Source: JAXDAY01 sp034679345 (lineage in GTDB: Bacteria; Eisenbacteria; RBG-16-71-46; CAIMUX01; VGJL01). Taken from it: 64,000 nt of DNA. Shown here one piece after another: positions 53,511-63,749 of the stretch. The notes below the pieces were generated by a model. The model ran no database searches, was not told where the DNA came from, and saw nothing but the letters and a program-made list of their open reading frames with translations. A program made the translations under genes and the position numbers. Position 1 is the stretch's first letter; every line of letters begins with the position of its first letter. The stretch is taken from positions 1-64,000 of the forward strand of contig JAXDAY010000010.1 of assembly GCA_034679345.1 (NCBI GenBank), written 5' to 3'.

Positions 53511-53583
53511 CGAGAGCCATGCACGACGGCTTCCATGACCTGGTGCCCCCGGGATACGGGCAACCCGCTGGTGCCCGCTCTCG
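53511..53583 (-). ncRNA. Candidate structured leader of the dockerin gene
   Basis: CGAGAGC and GCTCTCG form a closing stem of 7 bp around 59 bases. Inside, on the minus strand, a GGGCA/TGCCC hairpin and a GCAC/GTGC pairing are possible. It lies 138 bases upstream of the start codon. The 73-base length recalls a tRNA, but no T-loop or anticodon arm is present, and I cannot match it to a known riboswitch class. Confidence 0.3.
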
Positions 53584-53646
53584 GGTACCATTGAGCCGCC
53601 CGCGCGGTCTCGACGGGCACGCACCCCGGGGAGTGTCGCGCGCCTG

Positions 53647-53674
53647 GATTGGATGCGTCAACCCGAATCCAATC
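53647..53674. promoter_or_regulatory. Operator-like palindrome containing a TTGACG -35-like hexamer
   Basis: GATTGGAT (53647-53654) and ATCCAATC (53667-53674) are perfect 8-base inverted arms around 12 bases that include TTGACG on the minus strand (53656-53661). The hexamer 17 bases downstream is CGACAC, not a good -10. It could be an operator for the dockerin gene or a termination hairpin for tRNA-Lys. Confidence 0.35.
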
Positions 53675-53707
53675 TGCGCTGAGGCTCTGAGGCTTGTGCG
53701 AAGAGCT

Positions 53708-53780
53708 TGAGCCGCCCGGGACTCGAACCCGGCACGTCCTGCTTAAAAGGCAGGTGCTCTACCGGCTGAGCTAGCGGCTC
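53708..53780 (-). tRNA. tRNA-Lys (anticodon TTT)
   Basis: A complete cloverleaf: acceptor GAGCCGC pairs with GCGGCTC, the D-arm is GCTCAGCCGGTAGAGC, the anticodon stem CCTGC/GCAGG holds the loop CTTTTAA with anticodon TTT, and the T-arm is CCGGGTTCGAGTCCCGG. The discriminator is A, and the CCA end is not encoded. It lies 52 bp downstream of purA and could be processed from that transcript. Confidence 0.97.
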
Positions 53781-53832
53781 TCGGCGAGCCTAACCTGCCG
53801 CGGCGCTTCGCGCAACGCCCGAGACCCGCGCA

Positions 53833-55116
53833 TCAGCGAGGGGGCCGAAGCACCGCGTTCCGCTTCGAGCCGACGGAGACCAGACGGACGGGACAACCCA
53901 CGAATGAAGAGACGCGCTCGACGTAGCGTCGCGCCGCCGCGGGAAGGCTCTTCCACTCTCGCACATCGCCGATCGCCTCGCTCCAACCCGCCATCTCCTC
54001 ATAGACGGGCCTGCAACGCGACCATTCCTCGGCATCGATCGGAGGAGTCGAGACGGCGCGCCGACCGATCCGGTAGGCGACCGCAAATCGGAGCTTGGGG
54101 ATCCCGCTCAGGATGTCGAGCTTCGTTAGGTGGATCTCGTCGAGCCCGTTCAACCGGACGGCCGCCCGGAGCATGACCAGGTCCAGCCACCCGCAGCGAC
54201 GCGGCCGACCCGTCGTCGCGCCGAACTCCATCGCTCGTTTCCGGAACGCGTCCCCGAAACGCCCGCCGAATTCAGTCGGGAACGGCCCATTTCCGACGCG
54301 GGTCGCATAGGCCTTGGAAATGCCGATCACGCGGTCGATCCTCCGCGGCGGAAGTCCGAGCCCGGTCGTCGCTCCGCCGGCCGCGGTCGAGGCTGAGGTC
54401 ACGAAAGGATAGGTACCGAGGTCGATGTCGAGGAAGGTCCCCTGGCTCCCTTCGCAGAGCACCCGTTCCCCGCGAGCGAGCGCCTCGTGCAGGAGGGCGA
54501 TGGTGTCGGTGAGTCCGGGCCCGAGCGCGCGGGCGAACCGGGAGTAGCGTTGCGCCCACTCCTTCACGGCCCGCCGCCTCGGCTCCGGCATCGGCCGCCC
54601 CGCGGCGCGATGCAGCCGCTCCACACGCGCGAGTTCACGATCCAGGGCTTCGGCGAGGCGACGCCCGTCTTTGAGCTCGACCATGCGGATCCCCTGGCGG
54701 CCCATCTTGTCCTGGTAGGCGGGACCGATCCCGCGCCGCGTCGTCCCGACTCGGACGTCCTGACCGGCGAGGGCTTCCATCCACCGGTGGTACGGGAAGA
54801 GGACATGGGCCCCTTCGGAGACGAAGAGCCTCCCGCGGACCGCCACACCACGGTCCTCGAGCGCCTCGATCTCCGCGGCCAGATGGTCCGGGTCGACGAC
54901 GACGCCATGGCCGATCACGCATCGGACCTTTGGCTGCAGGATGCCCGAGGGAACCAGATGGAGCACGAAGGTCTCCCGCCCGATGCAGACGGTGTGGCCC
55001 GCGTTCGGCCCTCCCGAGAAACGCGCCACCCAATCGTGGCGGCGGGCAAGGAGGTCGACGATCTTCCCCTTCCCCTCATCTCCCCACTGACAACCCACCA
55101 AGACGGTCGCGGGCAT
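53833..55116 (-). CDS. purA: Adenylosuccinate synthetase PurA
   Basis: PurA joins IMP and aspartate with GTP hydrolysis in the first step to AMP. The 427-residue protein has the P-loop GCQWGDEGKGKIVD with catalytic Asp and GGPNAGHT with the catalytic His. GTTRRGIGPAYQDKMGR replaces the usual GTTGRGIGPAYEDK, followed by EGSQGTFLDIDLGTYPFVTSA split across the base-binding site. TTGRPRRCGWLD and KLDILSGIPKL come late. It is complete and of normal length. The ATG lies 116 bp from the clpX stop. Confidence 0.97.
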   Translation of the reverse strand: MPATVLVGCQWGDEGKGKIVDLLARRHDWVARFSGGPNAGHTVCIGRETFVLHLVPSGILQPKVRCVIGHGVVVDPDHLAAEIEALEDRGVAVRGRLFVSEGAHVLFPYHRWMEALAGQDVRVGTTRRGIGPAYQDKMGRQGIRMVELKDGRRLAEALDRELARVERLHRAAGRPMPEPRRRAVKEWAQRYSRFARALGPGLTDTIALLHEALARGERVLCEGSQGTFLDIDLGTYPFVTSASTAAGGATTGLGLPPRRIDRVIGISKAYATRVGNGPFPTEFGGRFGDAFRKRAMEFGATTGRPRRCGWLDLVMLRAAVRLNGLDEIHLTKLDILSGIPKLRFAVAYRIGRRAVSTPPIDAEEWSRCRPVYEEMAGWSEAIGDVREWKSLPAAARRYVERVSSFVGCPVRLVSVGSKRNAVLRPPR

Positions 55117-55168
55117 GCGCCCTCCCTTCGCGCAGTCAAGCCAACGTGCGCGATCATGGCGCTCGGGA

Positions 55169-55174
55169 ATCGTA
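55169..55174 (-). promoter_or_regulatory. Candidate -10 of a purA promoter
   Basis: TACGAT matches 5 of 6 positions of a -10 box and lies about 53 bp before the purA ATG, in the 116-bp clpX-purA gap. Seventeen bases upstream is CCGACT, only 3 of 6 to the -35 consensus. Confidence 0.3.
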
Positions 55175-55232
55175 TCCGCAAGGGAGTTCGGAGTCGGGCG
55201 ATCGCCGCCGGCTCCCGCGCTGGACCGGCCTG

Positions 55233-56486
55233 CTAGGCCTCTTTCTTTCGCGGGCGATCGCGGAGCGTGACCTGGGGAGGCTGCCCGAGCGTGATCACCT
55301 CTTCCGTGATCGTCACCACCTCCACATCCCGCTTCGAGGGCAGGTCGTACATGATATTGAGCATCGCATCCTCGAGGACGGCGCGGAGCCCGCGGGCGCC
55401 GGTCTGCCGCTTCTGGGCGATCGCGACGACGGCGCGGAGCGCTCCCTCGGTGAACTCGAGACGGACGCTCTCCATCTCGAAGAACCGCTGGTACTGCTTC
55501 GTGATCGCGTTCTTCGGCTGCGTCAGGATCGAGAGGAGGGCCTCCTCGTTCAGGTCCTCGAGGGTCGCCGTGATCGGGAGCCGGCCGATCAGCTCGGGGA
55601 TGAGGCCGTAGCGGAGCAGGTCCTCCGGCTCGATCTGGGCGTAGAGCTCGCCGGCCTTCTGATCCTTGCGCGACTTGACCTCGGCGCCGAAGCCGATCTG
55701 CTTGACGCCGACGCGGTTGGCGACGATCTTGTCGATCCCCTCGAAGGCTCCGCCGCAGATGAAGAGGATGTCCTTCGAGTTGACCTCGATGTACTTCTGC
55801 TGCGGGTGCTTGCGCCCCCCCTGGGGCGGGACGTTCGCGACGGTCCCCTCGAGGATCTTCAAGAGGGCCTGCTGGACCCCCTCGCCCGAGACGTCCCTCG
55901 TGATGGATGGGTTATCGCTCTTGCGCGAGATCTTGTCGATCTCATCGATATAGACGATCCCGTGCTCGGCCGCGACGAGGTTGAAGTCGGCGGCCTGCAG
56001 CAGGCGGACCAGGATGTTCTCGACATCCTCGCCCACGTACCCGGCCTCGGTGAGGCAGGTGGCGTCGATCATGGCGAACGGGACCTTCAGGAACCGCGAG
56101 AGGGTCCGCGCGAGCAGCGTCTTGCCGCTTCCCGTCGGGCCGATCAGGAGGATGTTGCCCTTCTCGAGCTCGACCTCGTCCAGGTTCGCCGGCTGGTTGA
56201 TCCGCTTGTAGTGGTTGTAGACGGCGACCGAGAGGATCTTCTTCGCCCGCTCCTGGCCGATCACATACTCGTCCAGGACGCGCTTGATCTCCGAGGGCTT
56301 CGGCAGGCTCTCCCGGGAGACAGGGACGCTGTGCTCGACTTCCCCGTCGAGGATGTCGCTGCAGAGGCGGACACACTCGCTGCAGATATAGACCGAGGGG
56401 CCGCTCACCAGACGGGCGACCTCCTCCTGGCCTCGACCGCAGAAGGAGCACCGGATCGGGTGCGGTGAACTGATGCGCTTCTTCAT
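55233..56486 (-). CDS. clpX: ATP-dependent Clp protease ATPase subunit ClpX
   Basis: ClpX is the AAA+ unfoldase that feeds substrates to ClpP. The 417-residue protein has a zinc-binding domain with Cys13, Cys16, Cys35 and Cys38, Walker A GPTGSGKT (116-123), the pore-loop GYVGEDVEN, Walker B VYIDEIDKI and a complete C-terminal small domain with LIGRLPITATLEDL and TGARGLRAVLEDAMLN. All are typical. It lies immediately downstream of clpP in the classic tig-clpP-clpX order. Confidence 0.98.
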   Translation of the reverse strand: MKKRISSPHPIRCSFCGRGQEEVARLVSGPSVYICSECVRLCSDILDGEVEHSVPVSRESLPKPSEIKRVLDEYVIGQERAKKILSVAVYNHYKRINQPANLDEVELEKGNILLIGPTGSGKTLLARTLSRFLKVPFAMIDATCLTEAGYVGEDVENILVRLLQAADFNLVAAEHGIVYIDEIDKISRKSDNPSITRDVSGEGVQQALLKILEGTVANVPPQGGRKHPQQKYIEVNSKDILFICGGAFEGIDKIVANRVGVKQIGFGAEVKSRKDQKAGELYAQIEPEDLLRYGLIPELIGRLPITATLEDLNEEALLSILTQPKNAITKQYQRFFEMESVRLEFTEGALRAVVAIAQKRQTGARGLRAVLEDAMLNIMYDLPSKRDVEVVTITEEVITLGQPPQVTLRDRPRKKEA

Positions 56487-56500
56487 CCGTGACTCCCGGT

Positions 56501-56519
56501 GGCCGGCTCCGGGCCGGCC
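56501..56519 (-). other. Hairpin in the clpP-clpX spacer
   Basis: GGCCGGC and GCCGGCC form a 7-bp GC-only stem with a 5-base loop, 14 bp before the clpX ATG and without a T-tract. It may adjust the ClpP to ClpX ratio or mark an RNA-processing site. Confidence 0.3.
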
Positions 56520-56557
56520 GCACTGACGATGATACCCTGGTCCATGCCCGCGCCAGC

Positions 56558-57142
56558 CTACTTCTTCTTGACGATCACCGCGTCGACGATCCCGTACTCC
56601 TTCGCCTCTTCGGCCGACATGAAGAAGTTCCGGTCGGTGTCCCTCCGGATCTTCTCCATCGGCTGGCCGGTGTGGAGCGCCAGGATCTCGTTCAGCTTCT
56701 CCCGCAGTTTCAGGATCTCCCGCGTGTAAATCTGCATCTCGACCGCCTGGCCGCGGCTTCCGCCCATCGGCTGATGGATCATGATCCGGGAGTGCGGCAG
56801 TGCCGAGCGCTTTCCCTTCGCCCCGGCCGCCAGGAGCAGCGCCCCCATGCTCGATGCCTGCCCCATGCAGATCGTCGCGACGTCGGGCCGGATGAACTGC
56901 ATGGTGTCGTAGATCGCGAGGCCCGCCGAAACGACCCCGCCAGGGGAATTGATATAGAGATGGATATCCCGGTCGGGATCCTCCGCCTCGAGGAAGAGGA
57001 GCTGGGCAATGACGAGGTTTGCGACGATGTCGTCCACCACGCTCCCCACGAAGATGATCCGGTCCCGGAGCAGGCGGGAGAAGATGTCATAGGCCCTCTC
57101 CCCCCGGCTGGACTGCTCGACGACGATCGGCACAAGTGACAT
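56558..57142 (-). CDS. clpP: ATP-dependent Clp protease proteolytic subunit ClpP, catalytic Asp replaced by Asn
   Basis: ClpP is the barrel-forming serine protease used by ClpX. At 194 residues with a start near EQSSRGERAYDIFSRLL, it is otherwise standard: LYINSPGGVVSAGLAIYDTM, CMGQASSMGALLLA with catalytic Ser98, and MIHQPMGG with His123. By spacing from His (49 residues) and by the DTDRDxF motif, the third triad residue should be Asp172. The codon there is AAC, giving DTDRNFF. Listeria monocytogenes ClpP1 has the same substitution and needs partner or activation for full activity. No second clpP is visible in the window. The gene lies between tig and clpX, which supports a functional ClpXP. 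Confidence 0.96.
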   Translation of the reverse strand: MSLVPIVVEQSSRGERAYDIFSRLLRDRIIFVGSVVDDIVANLVIAQLLFLEAEDPDRDIHLYINSPGGVVSAGLAIYDTMQFIRPDVATICMGQASSMGALLLAAGAKGKRSALPHSRIMIHQPMGGSRGQAVEMQIYTREILKLREKLNEILALHTGQPMEKIRRDTDRNFFMSAEEAKEYGIVDAVIVKKK

Positions 57143-57161
57143 CGATCCGCCTTTCCTGTGT

Positions 57162-58469
57162 CTATCTCGGGGTCCCGGCCTCGACCGATCCCGCGGCCCG
57201 CGTCCGAGGCTTCTTCACGCGATTGACCTGCGCGTTCGCGACGAGGAAATCCAGGACCTTGCGCTCCTGCATCGTGTCCCGGAGCCGGTCCAGATCTCCC
57301 TCCCCTTCCACCTTCCGCTTGAGGACGGCCGTTTCGACGCCGGCCTCCTCGGCCATCTTGTCGAGCTCCGCCTCGACCTCGGACTCGGCAAGCTGCAGCG
57401 ACTCCTTGCGGATGATCGCCTCCATGAGGATGTCCCGGCGGCAGATCCGCTCCACGACGCCGCGGTACCGCTCCCGGAAGGCCTCCTCGTCCAGGTCCTC
57501 CGTCTCCTCCCGGGCGCGCTCGATCGCCCGCTCGAGGCGATAGGAAACCATCCGCTCGGGAACCTGGAACGGGTGCCCTTCCATGAGCCGCTCGACCAGT
57601 CGATCCTCCAGTCGCTGCTTGCTCCGGAGCAGCTCCTCCGACTCCAGCCGGAGGCGCAGCTTCGCCCGGAGCCCCTCCAGATCCAACCCGGAGTCGATGC
57701 TCCTGGCAAAATTGTCGTCCAGCTCAGGAAGAATCTTCTCATCGATTTCCTTCGCCGTCAGTCGGAAGCGGCGCGTCTTGCCCGCCAGCTCGGCATCCCC
57801 GAACTCCTGCGGGTACTCGACCGTCACGACCCGCGTCTCGCCCGCCGAGATCCCCATCGTGGCCTCTCGGAACTCCGGCAGCAGAGTCGGCGAGCCGACC
57901 TCGATGCGCACCTCCTCCTTCTTGCCCGAAGGCAACTTCTTGCCGTGCACGTCGACCGGCTCGAGGATCGCCTGCACGACGTCTCCGGCTTCGGAGGCGC
58001 GCTCCACCTTGCTGAGCGCGGCCCGGTTGCGGCGCATCATCTGGATCGCCTCGTCCAGCATCGTCTCGTCGACCTCGAGGATCTCCTGATCGACGACGAG
58101 CCCGCGGTAGCCGCCCACCTCGATGTCGGGATGGATCTCGATATCCGCGAGGAAGACGAGAGGCTCGCCCGGCTGGAATCGGATGCCGTGGATCCGCGGC
58201 GGCGCGACAGGGGAGAGCCCGAGATCCCGGATCGCCTCGTCATAGGCCTCGGGGATCAGATCGTTCAAGAGATCCGACTCGATGCTTCCCTGGAACTGGA
58301 CACGCACCAGGTCCGTGGGGGCCTTCCCTTGCCGGAAGCCCGGGAGCGCCGCGCGCCGCCGGTAGTGCTCCACGAGGGACTCCATCCGCCTCTCCACCGA
58401 CTCCGCGGGAACGACCACGCGGATCTCTCGACCCCACTCTCCACGCTCTGTGACCTGGAATTCCAACAC
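57162..58469 (-). CDS. tig: Trigger factor (ribosome-associated chaperone)
   Basis: Trigger factor binds nascent chains at the ribosome exit. The 435-residue protein has an N-terminal ribosome-binding domain with LPGFRQGKAPTDLV in place of GFRxGKxP, a degenerate FKBP-type domain (about 150-240, GDVVQAILEPVDVHGKKL) and a long helical C-terminal arm (DLEGLRAKLRLRLESEELL onwards). The start is GTG at 58469 behind AGGAGG; a TTG follows immediately. It heads the tig-clpP-clpX run, 68 bp downstream of tRNA-Leu on the same strand. Confidence 0.95.
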   Translation of the reverse strand: MLEFQVTERGEWGREIRVVVPAESVERRMESLVEHYRRRAALPGFRQGKAPTDLVRVQFQGSIESDLLNDLIPEAYDEAIRDLGLSPVAPPRIHGIRFQPGEPLVFLADIEIHPDIEVGGYRGLVVDQEILEVDETMLDEAIQMMRRNRAALSKVERASEAGDVVQAILEPVDVHGKKLPSGKKEEVRIEVGSPTLLPEFREATMGISAGETRVVTVEYPQEFGDAELAGKTRRFRLTAKEIDEKILPELDDNFARSIDSGLDLEGLRAKLRLRLESEELLRSKQRLEDRLVERLMEGHPFQVPERMVSYRLERAIERAREETEDLDEEAFRERYRGVVERICRRDILMEAIIRKESLQLAESEVEAELDKMAEEAGVETAVLKRKVEGEGDLDRLRDTMQERKVLDFLVANAQVNRVKKPRTRAAGSVEAGTPR

Positions 58470-58536
58470 GATCCTCCTCTCGCGCCACCTTCGAGTCCTG
58501 CCGATGCGCCGAGCACGCGGCGATTCACATCGCGCC

Positions 58537-58619
58537 TGCGAGAGGGGGGACTCGAACCCCCACGAGATAATCTCATCGGATCCTAAGTCCGACGCGTCTG
58601 CCAGTTCCGCCACTCTCGC
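58537..58619 (-). tRNA. tRNA-Leu (anticodon TAG)
   Basis: A class II tRNA of 83 bases with a long variable arm. Acceptor GCGAGAG pairs with CTCTCGC, the D-arm region is GGAACTGGCAGACGC, the anticodon stem TCGGA/TCCGA holds the loop CTTAGGA (anticodon TAG), and the T-arm is GGGGGTTCGAGTCCCCC. Discriminator A; CCA is not encoded. It reads CUA/CUG-type leucine codons. Confidence 0.96.
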
Positions 58620-58639
58620 GCAATCGGCTCAACCGGCCC

Positions 58640-58645
58640 ATCATA
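58640..58645 (-). promoter_or_regulatory. Candidate -10 of the tRNA-Leu / tig promoter
   Basis: TATGAT on the minus strand matches 5 of 6 positions and ends 21 bases before the tRNA 5' end. The region 16-17 bases upstream (TGGAAC or CTGGAA) is a weak -35. It lies in the 56-bp gap after the enoyl-CoA hydratase gene. Confidence 0.35.
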
Positions 58646-58675
58646 CGCCGATCGACGGGCAGTTCCAGCGGGCCG

Positions 58676-59458
58676 TCACTCCCCGCGGAACTCGGGCGGC
58701 CGCTTGGCGAGAAACGCCTCGGCCCCTTCCCGCCAGTCGCCGGTCGAGGCGGCGAGCCCAAAAGCGTCGGCCTCGATGAGCAAGCCGGTCGTCATCGGCC
58801 CATCCATCCCCCGCTGGACCGCATCCATCGCCAGCCGGACCGCGACCGGCGCCCGGGAGGCGATCCGGCGGGCCAGCTCCTCGCAGGCCGGCATCAGCTC
58901 CTCGGGGGCCACGACGCGGTTCAGGAGTCCGATCCGGTAGGCCTCCTCGGCGCCGATCGGATCTCCGCCGAGAATCATCTCGAGCCCGCGACCCAGTCCC
59001 ACGATCCGGGGCAGGCGCTGCGTCCCCCCCCAGCCCGGGACCGCGCCGATCATCACTTCCGGCTGGCCGAGCCGGGCCTCGGTGCTCCCCAACCGGATGT
59101 GGCAAGCCAGCGCGACCTCGCATCCGCCGCCCAACGCGAATCCATTGACCGCCGCGATCACCGGCTTGCCGAGCCATTGGATCGCGTGGCAGACATGCTG
59201 TCCCTTGCGGGCGAAGGCGCGGGCCTCGAGCGCGCTCAGATGGGCGAGCTCGCGGATGTCCGCGCCGGCGATGAAGGCCTTCTCCCCCGCACCCGTGAGG
59301 ATCGCCACGCGGACCTCGGGGGAATCGGCCACCTCGCCGAGGACCGCGATCATCTCATCGAGCGTCGCGAGGTTCATCGCGTTCATCACGCTCGGGCGAT
59401 TGACGGTGATGCGCGCGATCGGGGCGTCTTTCTCGAAGCTCAGATTCTCGTAGCCCAT
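58676..59458 (-). CDS. Enoyl-CoA hydratase/isomerase family (crotonase)
   Basis: This 260-residue crotonase probably hydrates trans-2-enoyl-CoA in fatty-acid or amino-acid breakdown. The oxyanion hole is marked by KAFIAGADIRELA and NGFALGGGCEVALAC. The two catalytic glutamates of hydratases are both present, at GGGCE and, 20 residues on, at LGQPE, followed by IGAVPGWGGTQRLPR. GGAGGAG precedes the ATG by 6 bases. Crotonases vary in substrate; with both Glu present hydratase is the most likely activity. Neighbouring carboxylase and mutase genes fit acyl-CoA catabolism. Confidence 0.9.
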   Translation of the reverse strand: MGYENLSFEKDAPIARITVNRPSVMNAMNLATLDEMIAVLGEVADSPEVRVAILTGAGEKAFIAGADIRELAHLSALEARAFARKGQHVCHAIQWLGKPVIAAVNGFALGGGCEVALACHIRLGSTEARLGQPEVMIGAVPGWGGTQRLPRIVGLGRGLEMILGGDPIGAEEAYRIGLLNRVVAPEELMPACEELARRIASRAPVAVRLAMDAVQRGMDGPMTTGLLIEADAFGLAASTGDWREGAEAFLAKRPPEFRGE

Positions 59459-59498
59459 GCGATTCTCCTCCTGGCGCCCGAGTCCGTCGCCGCCCGCG

Positions 59499-59966
59499 TC
59501 ATCCTCGGGACTCGCCGCCATCCGGCTCCCGCCAACTTCCGGCGACGCGGACGCAGACTCCATTCGCCTCCGCGTAGACCGTGCCATCCTCCGCGTCCAG
59601 GATCCCGGCCGTCATGCGAATCCCGCGGCCTCCCTCGGACTCGATCCGTCCCTCGACGATAGCGGCGCGTCCCACGGCCAGGGGGGCGCGGAATCGGACT
59701 TCGAGGCGAATCGTCATGGCCGCGATCCCCCGCCCCCGCAAGCACTGGGCCATCGCCTCGTCGAGGAGCGCGGAGAGGATGCCTCCGTGCGCCACCCCGC
59801 TCCAGCCCTGGTGCTCCCGTCGCGGCAGGAAGCGGGCCCTGGCGATCCCCTCGGGAAGAAGAGCCCATGCGATGCGCAGACCCGAGGGATTCTCGGGACC
59901 GCAGACGAAGCACCAGCCATCGTCCCGGACGGCGGGCGCGTCATTCGGGTTCGGGGTTTCGGACAT
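59499..59966 (-). CDS. Hotdog-fold thioesterase (PaaI/4HBT-like)
   Basis: The 155-residue protein contains CFVCGPENPSGLRI near the N-terminus, common in a PaaI-like subgroup, and GVAHGGILSALLDEAMAQC, the hotdog helix with its active-site region. RLEVRFRAPLAVGRAAIVEG follows. It probably hydrolyses an acyl-CoA. The gene lies 40 bp upstream of the crotonase on the same strand and divergent from the carboxylase operon. Confidence 0.82.
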   Translation of the reverse strand: MSETPNPNDAPAVRDDGWCFVCGPENPSGLRIAWALLPEGIARARFLPRREHQGWSGVAHGGILSALLDEAMAQCLRGRGIAAMTIRLEVRFRAPLAVGRAAIVEGRIESEGGRGIRMTAGILDAEDGTVYAEANGVCVRVAGSWREPDGGESRG

Positions 59967-60125
59967 TCCTCTCCCGGGTCGATCGCGAAAGGGAATGGAA
60001 ACGCTACGGCACGCGGCGCGCTTGCGCAAGGGGCGGATCGCCTCGGCGCGAGAGCTCGCCCAAGTTCCGTCCTTCCGGTCCGGGAGGGCCGAGCGGTACA
60101 GTCCTCGGATACTGGAGGAACCCCG
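59967..60125. other. Divergent intergenic region, thioesterase versus carboxylase operon
   Basis: The 159-bp gap must hold promoters for both directions. Only a partial -10-like TACAGT, about 17 bp before the carboxyltransferase ribosome site, and a GGAGG 8 bases before its ATG are visible. I see no strong promoter pair and no clear operator. Confidence 0.35.
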
Positions 60126-61656
60126 ATGCCCGAGGATCCCCGACTCGAATCGCTCCGCGACCGCAAGCGCCGCCTTCTCGACGGGGGCGGGCGTGAGAAG
60201 ATCGACCGGCTCCACGCTCGAGGCCGCCTGACCGCCAGGGAACGGATCCAGGCGCTCTGCGACCCCGGCTCGTTCCAGGAGATGGGCGTCTTCGTCACCC
60301 ATCGGTGCGTCGACTTTGGAATGGGGGATCGCCGGGTGGACGGGGACGGCGTCGTCAGCGGGTTCGGCCGGATCGACGGCCGCGCCGTCTATGTCTTCGC
60401 CCAGGACTTCACCGTCTTCGGCGGAACTCTATCGGAGGCCAACGCCCGCAAGATCTGCGACCTCATGGACCGAGCCCTCGAGAACGGCGCGCCCGTGATC
60501 GGCCTGAACGACTCCGGGGGAGCGCGGATCCAGGAAGGGGTCGCCTCCCTGGGAGGCTACGCCGAGATCTTCCTGCGCAACACCCTCGCCTCCGGCGTCG
60601 TCCCGCAGATCTCCGCCGTCTTCGGCCCCTGCGCGGGCGGGGCCGTCTACTCGCCCGCGATCACCGACTTCACCCTGATGGTGAAGGAGACGAGCCACAT
60701 GTTCGTGACCGGACCCAGTGTCATCAAGGCGGTCACGAACGAGGAGGTTTCGTTCGAGGATCTGGGCGGAGCGATGACGCACAACACCAAGTCGGGAGTC
60801 GCCCATTTCGCCACGGAAGACGACCTGGACTGCGTCCGCACGATCCGGCGGCTGCTCTCCTACCTGCCGCAGAACAACGCGGAGGATCCGCCGACGGCGG
60901 AGCGCATCGACGATCCGCAGCGATGCGACTCCGAGCTCGACGCGATCGTGCCGCGCGAGCCGAATCTCCCCTATGACATCCGCGACATCGTCGAGCGGGT
61001 CGTCGATGTGGGCTCCTTCCTCGAGGTCCACGAGCACTTCGCGAAGAACATCGTCGTGGGATTCGCCCGTCTCGACGGTAGGAGCGTTGGGATCGTCGCG
61101 AACCAGCCGCGCTATCTGGCCGGCGTTCTCGACATCAACTCATCCGTCAAGGGCGCCCGGTTCGTTCGCTTCTGCGACGCCTTCAACATCCCGCTCGTCA
61201 CCTTCGAGGACGTTCCGGGATTCCTCCCCGGCACCGCCCAGGAATGGGGCGGCATCATCCGAAACGGGGCGAAGCTCCTCTACGCCTACTGCGAGGCGAC
61301 GGTGCCGAAGCTCACCGTCGTGGTCCGCAAAGCCTACGGCGGAGCCTACGACGTGATGAGCTCGAAGCACATCCGCGGCGACTACAATGTCGCCTGGCCC
61401 TCCGCAGAGCTCGCCGTGATGGGAGCCGAGGGAGCGGTGCGAATCGTCTTCAAGAAACGAATCGAGGAGGCGGCCGATCCCGCCGCCGAGGAGAAGCGCC
61501 TCGTCGAGGAGTACAACCGGACCTTCGCGCATCCTTACATCGCCGCCTCCCTGGGCTACATCGACGATGTGATCGAGCCGAGCGAGACGCGGCCCAAGCT
61601 GATCGGGGCGCTGGCGATGCTCGCGAACAAGCGCCAGCAGAATCCGCCGAGGAAGC

Positions 61657-61676
<20 letters not shown>
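60126..61676 (+). CDS. Acyl-CoA (propionyl-CoA) carboxylase carboxyltransferase subunit
   Basis: This 516-residue beta subunit of a biotin-dependent acyl-CoA carboxylase transfers CO2 from carboxybiotin to the acyl-CoA. The two crotonase-like halves are present: an N-terminal half with GRLTARERIQALCDPGSF, GLNDSGGARIQEGVASLGGY and FGPCAGGAVYSPA, and a C-terminal half with DVPGFLPGTAQEW, RKAYGGAYDVMSSK and WPSAELAVMGAEGAV. The downstream methylmalonyl-CoA mutase makes propionyl-CoA the likeliest substrate. The ATG at 60126 follows GGAGG. Confidence 0.93.
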
Positions 61677-63206
<1,530 letters not shown>

Positions 63207-63210
<4 letters not shown>

Positions 63211-63749
63211 CCGGCGGGACCCGGGAGTACCTCGCCCGCGTGGGGGGGCGGGAGCGGCGGGTCCGGATCGAGCCGGACGGCGAGGGCCTGCGCATCCGCA
63301 TCGATGGGGAGGAGTTCCACGTCACTTGCGAGGCTTACCCGGACGGCGAGCATTGCATCCTCCTGAACGGCCGCCCCCAAGTCGTGATCGTCAAACCGGC
63401 GGGGCCGCAGAGCTATCGCGTGATCCACGGGGCGGGCGAGATGGATGTCGAGCTGGCCGATCCGATCGAGTCGCGCCTCACGCGGCGCTCGGGCGTGATT
63501 CGCCACGAGGGCGAAATCGAGATCCGCTCGCCGATGCACGGCACGGTCATCGCCGTCCAGGCCGTCGAGGGCGATAGGATCGAGGAGGAGGCGCCCTTGG
63601 TCGTCCTCGAAGCGATGAAGATGCAGAATGCGCTGACCAGCCCGTCGCGCGGCCGAATCGCGCGGGTGCTGGTTCGCCCCGGGCAGACCGTCGAGGGCGA
63701 TGCGTTGCTCGTCGTCCTCGAGAGGGACTCGACGGAGGGAGAAGCATGA
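63207..63749 (+). CDS. Biotin carboxyl carrier subunit with N-terminal BT-like domain
   Basis: The 180-residue protein has a C-terminal biotinyl domain, IEIRSPMHGTVIAVQAVEGD then VVLEAMKMQNALTSP, with the biotinylated Lys in EAMKM. The first 100 residues form a beta-rich region like the domain that links carboxylase and carrier in fused propionyl-CoA carboxylase alpha chains. The usual alpha chain is thus split at the junction of the biotin carboxylase and linker domains. The ATG is in an ATGA overlap with the carboxylase gene. Confidence 0.9.

Larger units (their letters stand above)
53373..53707 (-). other. 335-bp region between tRNA-Lys and the dockerin gene
   Basis: It contains no supported gene. 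Two structured elements are given separately: a possible operator palindrome next to tRNA-Lys (53647-53674) and a 73-base element closed by a 7-bp stem (53511-53583). The remaining 138 bp before the ATG show only the GGGAGG ribosome site. Confidence 0.5.

Noticed and set aside
53511..53583. Possible additional tRNA of 73 bases
   Set aside because: A 7-bp closing stem is present, but there is no GTTCGANNC T-loop, no D-arm consensus and no anticodon arm.
58470..58613. N-terminal extension of trigger factor reading through tRNA-Leu (starts MAELADASDLGSD)
   Set aside because: This is the translation of the tRNA-Leu gene, a known annotation artefact. The GTG at 58469 with AGGAGG is the real start region.
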